A DNA stretch of 64,000 nucleotides, taken from the NCBI RefSeq assembly GCF_009834125.1, contig NZ_CP047146.1:1791501-1855500 (forward strand). Reading direction: 5' to 3'. A model generated the notes under the pieces. It saw only the letters and a list, made by a program, of their open reading frames with translations. It was not told where the DNA came from and searched no databases. The DNA comes from Streptomyces sp. GS7 (GTDB lineage: Bacteria; Actinomycetota; Actinomycetes; Streptomycetales; Streptomycetaceae). A program made the translations under genes and the position numbers. Shown in pieces: positions 17,062 to 28,308 of the stretch. Position 1 is the first letter of the stretch, and the number at the start of each line of letters is the position of its first letter.

Positions 17062-18720
17062 ATGACGTCTTCTGTGAAGCCGCCGTCCGTGGAGCCGCCC
17101 GCCGCGCGGCCGCGCCCGGCCCGGCCGCTCCCCGTGAAGTGGCTGACCACCACCGACCACAAGACCATCGGCACGCTCTACCTGGTCACCGCCTTCGCCT
17201 TCTTCTGCGTCGGCGGGCTGCTGGCGCTGGTGATGCGTGCCGAACTGGCCCGGCCAGGGCACCAGATCCTGTCGAACGAGCAGTTCGACCAGGCGTTCAC
17301 GATGCACGGCACGATCATGCTGCTGATGTTCGCGACGCCGCTGTTCGCCGGGTTCGCGAACTGGATCATGCCGCTGCAGATCGGCGCGCCCGACGTGGCG
17401 TTCCCCCGGCTCAACATGCTCGCCTACTGGCTCTACCTCTTCGGCTCACTGATCGCGGTGGGGGGATTCCTCACCCCGCAGGGTGCGGCGGACTTCGGCT
17501 GGTTCGCCTATGCGCCGCTCTCCGACGCGGTCCATTCCCCCGGTGTCGGCGCCGACATGTGGATCATGGGTCTGGCCTTCTCCGGCTTCGGCACGATCCT
17601 CGGTTCGGTCAACTTCATCACCACCATCATCTGCATGCGCGCACCGGGCATGACGATGTTCCGGATGCCGATCTTCACCTGGAACGTGCTGCTGACCGGT
17701 GTGCTGGTCCTGCTCGCCTTCCCGGTGCTGGCCGCCGCGCTGTTCGCCCTGGAGGCGGACCGTGAATTCGGTGCCCATGTATTCGACGCGGCGAACGGCG
17801 GGGCGCTGCTCTGGCAACATCTGTTCTGGTTCTTCGGGCATCCGGAGGTCTACATCATCGCGCTGCCGTTCTTCGGCATCATTTCCGAGGTCATTCCGGT
17901 CTTCTCCCGGAAGCCGATGTTCGGTTACATCGGCCTGATCGCCGCGACGATTTCCATCGCCGGTCTCTCGGTCACGGTGTGGGCGCACCACATGTATGTG
18001 ACGGGCGGCGTACTGCTGCCGTTCTTCTCCTTCATGACGTTCCTCATCGCGGTCCCGACCGGCGTGAAGTTCTTCAACTGGATCGGCACGATGTGGCAGG
18101 GCTCGCTGTCCTTCGAGACGCCGATGCTCTGGGCGGTCGGCTTTCTCGTCACCTTTGTCTTCGGTGGTCTGACCGGCGTCATCCTGGCCTCGCCGCCGAT
18201 GGACTTCCACATCTCCGACACGTATTTCGTCGTGGCGCACTTTCACTACGTCGTGTTCGGCACGGTCGTCTTCGCGATGTTCGCCGGATTCCACTTCTGG
18301 TGGCCGAAGTTCACCGGCAAGATGCTCGACGAGCGGCTCGGCAAGATCACGTTCTGGACGCTGTTCGTCGGCTTCCACGGCACGTTCCTCGTCCAGCACT
18401 GGCTGGGCGCGAATGGCATGCTGCGCCGTATCCCGGACTATCTGGCGGCCGACGGATTCACCACCCTCAACACCGTCTCCACCATCTTCTCCCTCGTTCT
18501 CGGGCTCTCCCTGCTGCCGTTCCTCTACAACGTCTGGAAGACCGCGAAATACGGGGCGCGGGTGGTCGGTGACGATCCCTGGGGCTACGGCCGTTCGCTG
18601 GAATGGGCGACGTCCTGTCCGCCGCCACGGCACAACTTCCTTGCCCTTCCGCGTATTCGGTCCGAATCCCCGGCGTTCGATGTGCATCATCCCGAGGTAG
18701 CGGGTGCGATCGATGGGTGA
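17062..18720 (+). CDS. ctaD: Cytochrome c oxidase subunit I (aa3-type), solitary paralogue
   Basis: A 552-residue, 12-helix heme-copper oxidase subunit I. Visible ligands are the low-spin heme His in [12 protein letters not shown] and the CuB His with the cross-linked Tyr in [20 protein letters not shown]. The CuB His pair is in [11 protein letters not shown], and the heme a and a3 His ligands in [13 protein letters not shown]. Proton-pathway residues of the D channel (the N-x(10)-N-type segment near [21 protein letters not shown]) are kept. The C-terminus is shorter than that of the housekeeping subunit (about 575-580 residues, from memory). No ctaC, ctaE or qcr genes are nearby, so it is probably a second copy replacing or supplementing the main subunit. 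Confidence 0.92.
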   Translation: MTSSVKPPSVEPPAARPRPARPLPVKWLTTTDHKTIGTLYLVTAFAFFCVGGLLALVMRAELARPGHQILSNEQFDQAFTMHGTIMLLMFATPLFAGFANWIMPLQIGAPDVAFPRLNMLAYWLYLFGSLIAVGGFLTPQGAADFGWFAYAPLSDAVHSPGVGADMWIMGLAFSGFGTILGSVNFITTIICMRAPGMTMFRMPIFTWNVLLTGVLVLLAFPVLAAALFALEADREFGAHVFDAANGGALLWQHLFWFFGHPEVYIIALPFFGIISEVIPVFSRKPMFGYIGLIAATISIAGLSVTVWAHHMYVTGGVLLPFFSFMTFLIAVPTGVKFFNWIGTMWQGSLSFETPMLWAVGFLVTFVFGGLTGVILASPPMDFHISDTYFVVAHFHYVVFGTVVFAMFAGFHFWWPKFTGKMLDERLGKITFWTLFVGFHGTFLVQHWLGANGMLRRIPDYLAADGFTTLNTVSTIFSLVLGLSLLPFLYNVWKTAKYGARVVGDDPWGYGRSLEWATSCPPPRHNFLALPRIRSESPAFDVHHPEVAGAIDG

Positions 18721-19075
18721 CGAGACCGGGAAGGACGGGGTGATACGGATGGACGAGGCGATCAACGAGATCGAGGGGTATCTGCTCTGGGCGGCGGAGA
18801 AGGACCGGGCGCGTACCCGGGCGGACGCCTTCTGCGCGGGGCTGCCCTGGCTCACCGAATCCCAGCGGCAGGAGGTGGTACGGCACTACTGCCGGGACCA
18901 GGGCGAGATCTCCCGGGTCTATCTGGAACGTATCGCGGTCCGCAGCGCCGGTCTGCGAACCGAATACGAGAGCGTCTACCTGGCTTTGCGGAAGCGGCTG
19001 GTCGCCGCGTTCCTGAGCGCGTCGGCGGCGGCCGCGGTGCTGCTGACCGTGGCGATCGGCCTCCCGCGGCCGTGA
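18713..19075 (+). CDS. Small C-tail-anchored protein coupled to ctaD
   Basis: A 120-residue protein of unrecognised family. The first ~95 residues are soluble and mostly helical ([20 protein letters not shown], then [20 protein letters not shown]). A single C-terminal membrane helix ([22 protein letters not shown]) ends the protein, a tail-anchored design. ATG 18713 lies inside the end of ctaD, with ATGGGTGA overlapping by 8 bases, so translation is probably coupled. That linkage suggests a role with the oxidase (assembly or modulation), an inference from position only. Confidence 0.65.
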   Translation: MGDETGKDGVIRMDEAINEIEGYLLWAAEKDRARTRADAFCAGLPWLTESQRQEVVRHYCRDQGEISRVYLERIAVRSAGLRTEYESVYLALRKRLVAAFLSASAAAAVLLTVAIGLPRP

Positions 19076-19093
19076 GGTCCGCGCCGTGCCTCG

Positions 19094-19135
19094 GGATTCG
19101 GGACGCCGGATTCGGGACGCCGGATTCGTGATGCC
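19094..19135. repeat. Three tandem copies of a 14-bp unit
   Basis: GGATTCGGGACGCC occurs at 19094 and 19108, with a diverged third copy (GGATTCGTGATGCC) at 19122. It lies between the convergent tail-anchored protein and P450 genes. Confidence 0.8.
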
Positions 19136-19178
19136 GTAGGCGTGCGGACGCGCGCTGCCGGAGAGGTGGGCCGGGGCG

Positions 19179-20411
19179 TCAGCCGTAGCGGACCCGGAGT
19201 TCCTTGACGCCGTTGAGCCAGGCGGAGCGGAGCCGGCGCGGATCGCCGGCCAGGGAGATGTCGGGCATGGCATCGGCGATGGCGTTGAAGATCAGGTTGA
19301 TCTCCAGTACGGCGAGGGACTTGCCGAGGCAGAAGTGCGGGCCGCCGCCGCCGAATCCCAGATGGGGATTGGGGTCGCGGGTGATGTCGAAGACCTCGGG
19401 GTGCGCGAAGACCTCGGGGTCGTGGTTGGCGGAGGAGTAGAAGATCCCGACCCGCTGGCCCTTCCTGATCCGCGCGCCGCCCAGTTCGGTGTCCTGGGTG
19501 GCGGTGCGCTGGAAGGAGACCACCGGCGTCGCCCAGCGCACGATCTCCTCCGCGGCGGTCGCCGGGCGCTCGCGTTTGTAGAGCTCCCACTGGTCGGGGT
19601 GGGTGAGGAAGGCGTGCATGCCGTGGGTGATGGCGTTGCGTGTCGTCTCGTTGCCGGCCACCGCCAGCAGCAGCACGAAGAACCCGAACTCGTCGGAGCC
19701 GAGGTTCCCCTCGTGCTCCGCCGCCACCAGCCGGCTGACGATGTCCTCGGCCGGGCACTCCTTGCGGGCCGCGGCGAGGTTCATCGCGTACGAGATCAGC
19801 TCCATGGCCGCGTTGGCGCCGACCTCTTCGGTGATGGCCAGCTCCGGGTCGTCGTAGCCGATCATCCTGTTCGACCAGTCGAAGATGCGGGCCCGGTCGT
19901 CCTGGGGGATGCCGATGAGTTCGGCGATGGCCTGGAGGGGGAGTTCGCAGGCGATCTCGGTGACGAAGTCGCCGGCGCCCCGCCGCCGCGCCTCGGCGAC
20001 GATCCGCTCCGCGCGGTGGCGCAGCGCCTCCTCCAGGGCGCGGATGGAGCGCGGGGTGAAGCCGCGCTGCACGATCTGGCGGACCCGGGTGTGCTCGGGC
20101 GGGTCCATGTTGAGCATGATCAGCTTCTGGACGTCGATCTGGTCGCGGGAGATGCCCGGGTTGAAGCGGATGATCGAGGTGTTGAGGTGGGCGGAGAAGA
20201 CCTCGGGTCTGGTGGAGACCTCCTTGACGTCCTGGTGGCGGGTGACGACCCAGTAGCCGTCGTCGTCGAAGCCGGCGATGCCGTGCGGCTGGGCGTTCCA
20301 CCACACGGGCGCGGTCTGCCGCAGCCGCGCGAACTCCGGGAGCGGGACGCGGGACTGGTAGACGTCGGGGTCGGTGAAGTCGAACCCTTCGGGGAACGCG
20401 GGGCAGTGCAT
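19179..20411 (-). CDS. Cytochrome P450, CYP125-like steroid side-chain hydroxylase
   Basis: A 410-residue class I P450. The heme loop is GFGGGGPHFCLGKSLA with the Cys ligand, the I-helix AVAGNETTRNAI, the K-helix E-x-x-R in EEIVRW, and the downstream VVSFQRTATQDTELGG. Segments such as FQRTA, RKGQRVGIFYSSAN, RDPNPHLGFGG and INLIFNAIADAMPD closely mirror, from memory, mycobacterial CYP125, the cholesterol C26/C27 hydroxylase. The neighbour across a divergent promoter is a FadA5-like steroid thiolase, with a KstR-type operator between them. It presumably takes electrons from a ferredoxin such as the one at 30963. Substrate assignment is by similarity. Confidence 0.85.
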   Translation of the reverse strand: MHCPAFPEGFDFTDPDVYQSRVPLPEFARLRQTAPVWWNAQPHGIAGFDDDGYWVVTRHQDVKEVSTRPEVFSAHLNTSIIRFNPGISRDQIDVQKLIMLNMDPPEHTRVRQIVQRGFTPRSIRALEEALRHRAERIVAEARRRGAGDFVTEIACELPLQAIAELIGIPQDDRARIFDWSNRMIGYDDPELAITEEVGANAAMELISYAMNLAAARKECPAEDIVSRLVAAEHEGNLGSDEFGFFVLLLAVAGNETTRNAITHGMHAFLTHPDQWELYKRERPATAAEEIVRWATPVVSFQRTATQDTELGGARIRKGQRVGIFYSSANHDPEVFAHPEVFDITRDPNPHLGFGGGGPHFCLGKSLAVLEINLIFNAIADAMPDISLAGDPRRLRSAWLNGVKELRVRYG

Positions 20412-20594
20412 CGGCGACTCCTGGGCCGGCTGACGTCGGACGCGGCGAGGGCGTCTCCTGACGGGTCATCAGGTCTGGTCGCGGTGAAGGTAATGACGCG
20501 TCCCGCAAGTGGCAAGGGTCGCGGCGATACCCGTTGCGCACAAGGGGGTTGCAGCCCTCTTGCGCCCCGGGGTGCGGCTCACGAGACTGTTCGC

Positions 20595-22732
<2,138 letters not shown>

Positions 22733-22736
<4 letters not shown>

Positions 22737-24361
22737 GCCGTCGCCTCCAGGGTGCGCGCGACCTGGGAGACGGTGAGCCAGGGAAGCGGGGAGAGGATCT
22801 TGGCGACCTGCGGGGCGAACGACGGCGAGGAGACCACCACGTCGCCGGTGGGGCCGTCGGCGACGACCTCGCCGTCCGCCAGGATGACGACGCGGTGCGC
22901 CAGTTCGGCGGCCAGCTCCACGTCATGGGTGGCCAGCACGATGGCATGGCCCTCGGCGGCCAGGGCGCGCAGCAGCTCGACCAGCCGGGCCTTGGCCGCG
23001 TAGTCCAGGCCGCGGGTGGGCTCGTCGAGCAGCAGCAGCGGAGGCCGGGCGGACAGCACCACGGCCAGCGCGAGCGCCAGGCGCTGGCCCTCGGACAGAT
23101 CGCGCGGATGCGCGGAGTCCGCGACGCCGGGAAGCAGTTGGGCGACCAGCTCCCGGCAGCGGCCGGCCGGCGCGCCGGAGTCCTGGTCGGCTGCGGCGCA
23201 CTCGGCGGCCACGGTGTCCGCGCAGAGCAGGTCCCGGGGATCCTGGGGCACCAGCCCGACCCGGCGCAGCAGATCGCGGGGCCGGGTGCGGTGCGGGACG
23301 GCGCCGCCCACGCGGACCGTGCCGGAGGCCGGCGCGTGCATCCCGACCAGGGTCGTCAACAGGGTGGACTTGCCCGCGCCGTTGCGGCCCATCAGGGCGA
23401 CCGTCTCGCCGGGGCGGACGGTGAGGTCGACGCCGTGCAGGGCCTCGCTCCGGCCGCGGCGGACGCCGAGGTCACGGACGGCGGCGACCGGCTCCCCGCC
23501 GGCCGCCGGGGCCGCCGCGCCCGCGCCGGCCGCCGGCGGGGTGACCCCGGCCAGCCGGTCGCGGAGCGGGGCGGCCTTGCGGCGCGCGTCGCGCACGGAG
23601 AGCGGGAGGGGCGACCAGCCGGCGAGCCGCCCCAGGGAGACGACCGGCGGATGGACCGGCGAGACGGCCATCACCTCGGCCGGGTCGCCCATCACGGGCG
23701 CGGCGCCGGGGCCCGGCAGCAGGATCACCTGGTCCGCGTACTGGACCACCCGCTCCAGCCGGTGCTCGGCCAGCAGCACCGTCGTCCCCAGGTCGTGGAC
23801 GAGCCGCTGGAGCACCGCCAGCACCTCCTCCGCGGCGGCCGGGTCCAGCGCCGACGTCGGCTCGTCCAGGACCAGCACCTTGGGGTGGGTGGTGAGCACC
23901 GAGCCGATCGCCACCCGCTGCATCTGGCCGCCCGACAGCGTGCCGATGGCCCGGTCGCGCAGCTCCGCCAGGCCCAGCAGGTCCAGGGTCTCCTCGACGC
24001 GGCGGCGCATCACGTCCGGGGCCAGGCCCAGCGACTCCATCCCGTAGGCGAGTTCGTCCTCGACGGTGTCGGTGACGAAGTGCGCCAGCGGGTCCTGGCC
24101 CACGGTGCCCACGACATCGGCCAGTTCGCGCGGCGGGTGGTGGCGGGTGTCCCGGCCGTCGACGGTCACCCGGCCGTGCAGGGTGCCGCCGGTGAAGTGC
24201 GGGACGAGCCCGCACACGGCGTTCAGGAGGGTGGACTTGCCCACGCCGGACGGGCCGACGAGGAGGCACAACTCGCCCTCGGGCACGGTCAGGTCGACGC
24301 CCCGCACGGCGGGCGCGGCGGCGTCCCCGTAGGTGACCGAGACCTGCTCGAAGCGGATCAC
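22733..24361 (-). CDS. ECF transporter double ATPase (fused EcfA1-EcfA2)
   Basis: A 542-residue protein with two complete ABC ATPase domains in one chain. Domain 1 has Walker A GPSGVGKSTLL (~residue 35), Q-loop VGTVGQDP, signature LSGGQMQRVAI and Walker B VLVLDEPTSALD. Domain 2 has Walker A GRNGAGKSTLL, Q-loop VPQDP, a variant signature LSEGQRLALALAV and Walker B LLLLDEPTRGLD. Linkers are Ala/Gly/Pro-rich. It energises the ECF module with the T component encoded upstream and the S component downstream. GTG 24361 overlaps the T-component stop (GTGA), and its own stop overlaps the S start, indicating tight translational coupling. Confidence 0.9.
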
Positions 24362-25539
24362 TGGGCGGGCTCCTTCGTGGACGGATCGGAAGTGGCCGTA
24401 CGGGCGGGGCCGTTGGCGCGGTCCGGTCGGCGCGCCCCGCCGTCCCCGCCCGCGGGCACCGGCGCGGGTACCGGCGCGGCCACTGCGGGCACCAGCCCCA
24501 CCAGCAGCGACAGCGCCGGCCACAGCGGCAGCACCGGCGCGGTCAGCGGCACCGCGGGCGGGTGCAGGGCCGCCGGGGCGTAGCCGTTGGCGGCGATCAT
24601 GAGGGCGGCGACGGCGAGGCCCGAACCGGCCACCAGCCAGGCGCGCACGCCCCACCGCTCGGGCCGGTAGCGGGTGCGCACCGACCGCCGGCCGCCCAGC
24701 CACAGCCCGGCCAGAGCGGCGGCGAGCCCGGCCAGCAGCAGCGGCAGCCCGTAGCCGCCGCCGGAGTCGCCCAGCAGTCCGTACGTGCCCGCGCAGACGC
24801 CCAGCAGCCCGCCGAGGGTCAGCGCGGAGGTGGTGTGCCGTACGGCGCGCGGCACTTGGGCGGTACGGCCGTAGCCGCGCGCGTCCATCGCCGCGGCCAG
24901 CGCCACCGAGCGCTCCAGCGCGCCCTCCAGCACCGGCAGCCCGACCTGGAGGAGCGCCCTGGCGCCCCGGTCCGGGCGGCCCCGCAGCCGCCGGGCGGCG
25001 CGCAGCCGCTGGACGTCCGCGACCAGGTTCGGTGCGAACGTCATCGCGACGACGACCGCCACCCCCGCCTCGTAGAGCGCGCCCGGCAGCGACTTCAGCA
25101 GCCGGGCCGGGTTGGCGAGCGCGTTGGCGGCGCCCACGCAGATCAGCAGCGTGGCCAGCTTCAGGCCGTCGTACGCCGCGAAGACCATGCCCTCCGCGGT
25201 GACCCGGCCGCCGACCCGGACGCCCTTCGCCCAGTCGGGGAGCGGCAGTTCGGGGAGCGTGACCAGGACGTGCGTACCGGGAACCGGCGAACCGAGCACG
25301 AACGCGAACACCAGCCGGATGCCGATCACCAGCAGCCCGAGCTTGACGAACGCCCCGTACGAGCGGGCCCACGGCGCGGTCGTACGGCGGGCCGCCACGA
25401 CGTAGCCGGCCACGCCGATCAGCAGTCCCAGCAGCAGCGGATCGGTGGTCCGCGACGCCGCGGTCGCCAGGCCGAGCGCCCACAGCCACCAGGCGCCCGC
25501 GTGCAGCGCGGTGGTACGGGTCGCCTGCGGGGCGCTCAT
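24358..25539 (-). CDS. ECF transporter transmembrane T component
   Basis: A 393-residue energy-coupling-factor T subunit (CbiQ/EcfT-like). The two coupling-helix motifs are visible as AARRLRGRP (A-x-R-x-R-G-x form, ~residue 165) and MDARGYGRTAQV (A-R-G type, ~residue 200). Hydrophobic helices flank them, including LLLGLLIGVAGYVVAA at the N-terminus and several C-terminal helices beyond the usual five. A Pro/Ala/Gly-rich cytosolic tail ends the protein. ATG 25539 overlaps the stop of the preceding anchored protein gene by 4 bases. Confidence 0.88.
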   Translation of the reverse strand: MSAPQATRTTALHAGAWWLWALGLATAASRTTDPLLLGLLIGVAGYVVAARRTTAPWARSYGAFVKLGLLVIGIRLVFAFVLGSPVPGTHVLVTLPELPLPDWAKGVRVGGRVTAEGMVFAAYDGLKLATLLICVGAANALANPARLLKSLPGALYEAGVAVVVAMTFAPNLVADVQRLRAARRLRGRPDRGARALLQVGLPVLEGALERSVALAAAMDARGYGRTAQVPRAVRHTTSALTLGGLLGVCAGTYGLLGDSGGGYGLPLLLAGLAAALAGLWLGGRRSVRTRYRPERWGVRAWLVAGSGLAVAALMIAANGYAPAALHPPAVPLTAPVLPLWPALSLLVGLVPAVAAPVPAPVPAGGDGGARRPDRANGPARTATSDPSTKEPAQ

Positions 25540-26234
25540 CCGCGCCGGCGGCGGGCCTGCCACACGCCGGCCGCGCCCAGTACGACGACGGCCGCGATGC
25601 CGCCGAGCAGGCCGGCGGCGGGGCCGCCGTCCGCTGTGGACGAGGTGCCGGATGCGCTGGGGCTCTGCTTCGCCCCGCTCCTCGCTCCGTCCTTCGACCC
25701 GTCCTTCGATCCGCCGGCGACCTGTTCCGCGCAGCCGGACCGCGGGTAGCCCGCGATGGCGCACAGCAGCGCGTTGGCGTCGTAGCGCAGCGGTTTCGCG
25801 ACCGCCGCCAGCGCATCGCCCGCCGAGGCGTCCTCGGGCACCTGGGCACACGCCGTCCGGGCCGGCGGCGGCTGCTCGCCGGCGGGGGCGTCGGCCGCGG
25901 TGCCGAAGTCCAGGGCGACACCGATGCGCTTGCTGCCCGGCTTCGCCGGGGTGGTGCGGCAGATCGCCGCGAAGTCGGGGGCGGTGCGCGGCGTACCGGC
26001 CTTGGCGGAGTCGGTGCTGACGGTGAAGCGGAAACCCGCGACGGCGCCGTCGGCCGGCCGCAGCGTGGCCGGCCCCTCGGTGGCGTACGTCCACGAGCCG
26101 CCGCTGCCGCCCTTCGCCTCCCAGAACGACCAGTAGCGGTACTCCTGCGCCTGCGCGGGCGCGGCGGACAGCCCGGCGACCGCCCCGGCCAGCAGCAGAG
26201 TTGCGGCGCCCCGGCCGCATCGGCTGCCCCGCAT
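25536..26234 (-). CDS. Exported, C-terminally membrane-anchored protein of the ECF operon (SCO2322-like)
   Basis: A 232-residue protein. It has a signal peptide (LLLAGAVAGLSAAPAQAQ), a mature domain beginning EYRYWSFWEAKGGSGGSWTY and containing two Cys-bearing segments (FAAICRTTPAKPGSKRIGVA and LLCAIAGYPRSGCAEQ). A Ser/Lys/Gly-rich linker follows, then a C-terminal transmembrane helix (LLGGIAAVVVLGAAGVW) with the basic stop RRRRG. From memory it matches the Streptomyces family typified by SCO2322. Its place between the toroid protein and the ECF module suggests a surface co-receptor. ATG 26234 overlaps the upstream stop (ATGA). Confidence 0.75.
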   Translation of the reverse strand: MRGSRCGRGAATLLLAGAVAGLSAAPAQAQEYRYWSFWEAKGGSGGSWTYATEGPATLRPADGAVAGFRFTVSTDSAKAGTPRTAPDFAAICRTTPAKPGSKRIGVALDFGTAADAPAGEQPPPARTACAQVPEDASAGDALAAVAKPLRYDANALLCAIAGYPRSGCAEQVAGGSKDGSKDGARSGAKQSPSASGTSSTADGGPAAGLLGGIAAVVVLGAAGVWQARRRRG

Positions 26235-27664
26235 CACAGGGCGTTCTTGTTCTTGCGGCCGCTGAGCAGGAAGCCGATGCCGGCGCCGAAGGCCAGCCCG
26301 ACGCCGACCACCCACCACGGGCTGATGCCGCCGCCGGTGTCGTTGGCGTTCTTGGCGTTCTTGTCCTGGGTGGTGGGTGCGGTGCCCTCCGGTGCCGGGC
26401 CGGTCGCGTTGAGGGCGGCCACCAGGTCGGTGCCGCCGAAGGAGCGCGGGTCGGTGCCGGTGGCGTGCGCGGCCAGCACCAGCTGGGCGTACGCTGCCGG
26501 GCCGCTCTGCTTCGCCCAGCCCGCGGCGTTCTTCTCCAGCCACTGCAGCGGCTTCTGCGCGGCGGCGCCGTGCGAACCGGCCGCCAGCGCCACCACGGTG
26601 GCGGCGGTGTTGCCCACGTCGGGCTGCTGCTCGGCGCCCGGCATCGCGGAGCGCAGGTGCTGGCCGTCGGCGTCCAGCTGGGCCACCAGATACGCGCTGC
26701 CGGCGTCCGCCGCGCGCGCCCGCCGGTCCGCCCCGTCGACCCCGTCGGCTCCGTTGGCGGCCTTGGCGCCGTCGCTGCCCTGGTCCTGGCCGCAGGTCAG
26801 TGCCTTGACCGGTGCGGTGGCGTCCTTGCCGGCCGGGTCGACGACGAAGCCCTTCCCCAGCGCGCCGGTGACGGCAGCCGCGGTCGCGTCGGCGTTCGGC
26901 GCCGCGCCCTTGAGCTGGAAGGCGAACGCGCCGCGCGCGTCGTCCTTCGTGTCCTTCGCGTCGCAGCCCAACTGGAATCCCAGCAGCGCGTCGTACGGGT
27001 TCTTGCCGTCCTTCTTGCCGTCCTTCTTCGACGTCACGGACTCGGGCCGCTCGCCCGCCGCGGTGAGCGCGCCGATGACGACGGCGGTGGAGTTGGCGTC
27101 GCTGTCCGAACCGGCCATCGAGCCCCAGCCGCCGTCGTCGTGCTGGACGGACTTCAGCCAGCCGACGGCCTTTTGCACGGCGCTGCCGTGCCCGCCGAGC
27201 GCGGCCAGCGCCTGGACCGCGGCGGCCGTCTGGTTGGTGTCCCGCATCGTCTTGGCGTCGCACGCGGTGCCGGCGTCGGGACGGAACGCGGCGAACGAGC
27301 CGTCGGCGCACTGCTGCCCGGCGAGCCAGTCGACGGCCGACGCCGCGGGCCGCACCCCGACCGTGTGCTGCGCGAGCAGCGCCAGCGACTGGCGCCAGAC
27401 GCCGTCGTACTGGGGGTCCTTGGTGCCGTAGAGGCCGTGCGGGAGCTTGGCGGGGGTGGCGGGCGCGGCCGGGTCGGCGGCGGTGTGCGTGGCGGGGGCG
27501 GCGTATGCGGTGGGGGCGGTGTACGAGGTGAGGACCGTGCCCAGTGCGGCCGTGGCGGCCAGCGCCGCGGCGGCGCGGGCGCGGGGGGCCCGGGCGGCGA
27601 CGGGGTGCGTCTGCGGCGATGGGGGCTGGGGAGCCAGGGGGGCCATGGGGGCCGTGGTGGCCAT
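26234..27664 (-). CDS. Exported membrane-anchored alpha/alpha-toroid protein, intrinsic-factor/transcobalamin-like
   Basis: A 476-residue protein heading the ECF operon. A Pro/Ala-rich leader and secretion signal (AAALAATAALGTVLTSYTAP) precede repeated helical-hairpin units of the prenyltransferase/squalene-cyclase toroid type: AVDWLAGQQCADGSFAAF, AVGWLKSVQHDDGGWGSM, AYLVAQLDADGQHL and PLQWLEKNAAGWAK. The QW-like D-G-[GS]-[FW] motif recurs. Catalytic prenyltransferase motifs are not evident. The C-terminus has a Thr/Asn linker, a transmembrane helix (WVVGVGLAFGAGIGFLL) and a basic tail. Vertebrate intrinsic factor and transcobalamin have the same barrel. With the cobalamin riboswitch upstream, a surface corrinoid-capture role is inferred. 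Confidence 0.7.
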   Translation of the reverse strand: MATTAPMAPLAPQPPSPQTHPVAARAPRARAAAALAATAALGTVLTSYTAPTAYAAPATHTAADPAAPATPAKLPHGLYGTKDPQYDGVWRQSLALLAQHTVGVRPAASAVDWLAGQQCADGSFAAFRPDAGTACDAKTMRDTNQTAAAVQALAALGGHGSAVQKAVGWLKSVQHDDGGWGSMAGSDSDANSTAVVIGALTAAGERPESVTSKKDGKKDGKNPYDALLGFQLGCDAKDTKDDARGAFAFQLKGAAPNADATAAAVTGALGKGFVVDPAGKDATAPVKALTCGQDQGSDGAKAANGADGVDGADRRARAADAGSAYLVAQLDADGQHLRSAMPGAEQQPDVGNTAATVVALAAGSHGAAAQKPLQWLEKNAAGWAKQSGPAAYAQLVLAAHATGTDPRSFGGTDLVAALNATGPAPEGTAPTTQDKNAKNANDTGGGISPWWVVGVGLAFGAGIGFLLSGRKNKNAL

Positions 27665-28308
27665 CGGGTCGGTGCCTCTCGGGTCGGTTCGCGGCGGTGT
27701 ACGCAGCCGCGGCTCGGCCGTGCCGCGCGCCCTGTTGGGCGGTTCGCGGTGGCACCGGGCTCAGCTCCGTATACCTCGACGGTGCCGCGCACCGGCCGTC
27801 CGCTCGGGCGGCGGGTCGGTGGCGGGAGCCTTGGTCGTGCCCTACGGGTGCTCCGGCTGGTACGGCGGTGCATACGGGGTGCATGCGGGGTGCATACGGG
27901 GCTGCGCGGTATGCGGCCGTGCTCACGGTTGCGGGTCAGCGCCGGATTTACACCGGCTTCCCCCGATCGGGTACGGATGAAGTTGTCCCGCACACCTTAA
28001 CGCTCCGCTGGGGGGACGCCGATGTCGTGGTGGGGATCGCTCTTGGCTGCCGGCCGGTGGGGGCTGGCCTCGTTGCGGTTGCGGTCCGGTGGGTGGGGGC
28101 CGGAGGGCTGCACCGGAGTTCGTCCTCGGCGCGGGCGCATCTGGTGTGTGGATGACGAATGCCCCGGCGTTCGCTCCAGGTCCTGCGGGCGCACTCCGGT
28201 ACATCCCTCCGGCCCTGCGCCGTCGCCGACCGTCGGACGGTGGCTCCGACCGTCGCGGATACCGGCTCGTGTCCTTTGGCTCGCAGGCGGCCGTCCCTGT
28301 GGTGGGGG
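27665..28308. other. Leader/intergenic region: riboswitch plus an unassigned stretch
   Basis: The left two-thirds is the leader of the ECF operon with the cobalamin riboswitch (27750-27990). From about 27995 to 28308, between the riboswitch 5' end and the MBL-fold gene stop, I see no gene; the frames there have poor composition. Inverted CCGGAG/CTCCGG pairs near 28110 and 28195 may form a terminator structure. Confidence 0.45.
27750..27990 (-). ncRNA. Cobalamin (B12) riboswitch
   Basis: On the minus strand, 27965 down to 27921 reads GGGGGAAGCCGGTG, TAAATCCGGCGCTGACCCGC and AACCGTGAGC. This is an essentially perfect match to the conserved cobalamin aptamer core (GGGAA..CGGTG.AA.TCCG..RCTG.CCCGCAACYGTG). 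The remaining 3' domain, including a GAGCCCGGTGCC-like segment near 27745-27765, is less clear, so outer limits are approximate. It lies in the leader of the toroid/ECF operon (first start 27664). It is expected to repress that operon when adenosylcobalamin is plentiful. Confidence 0.88.
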
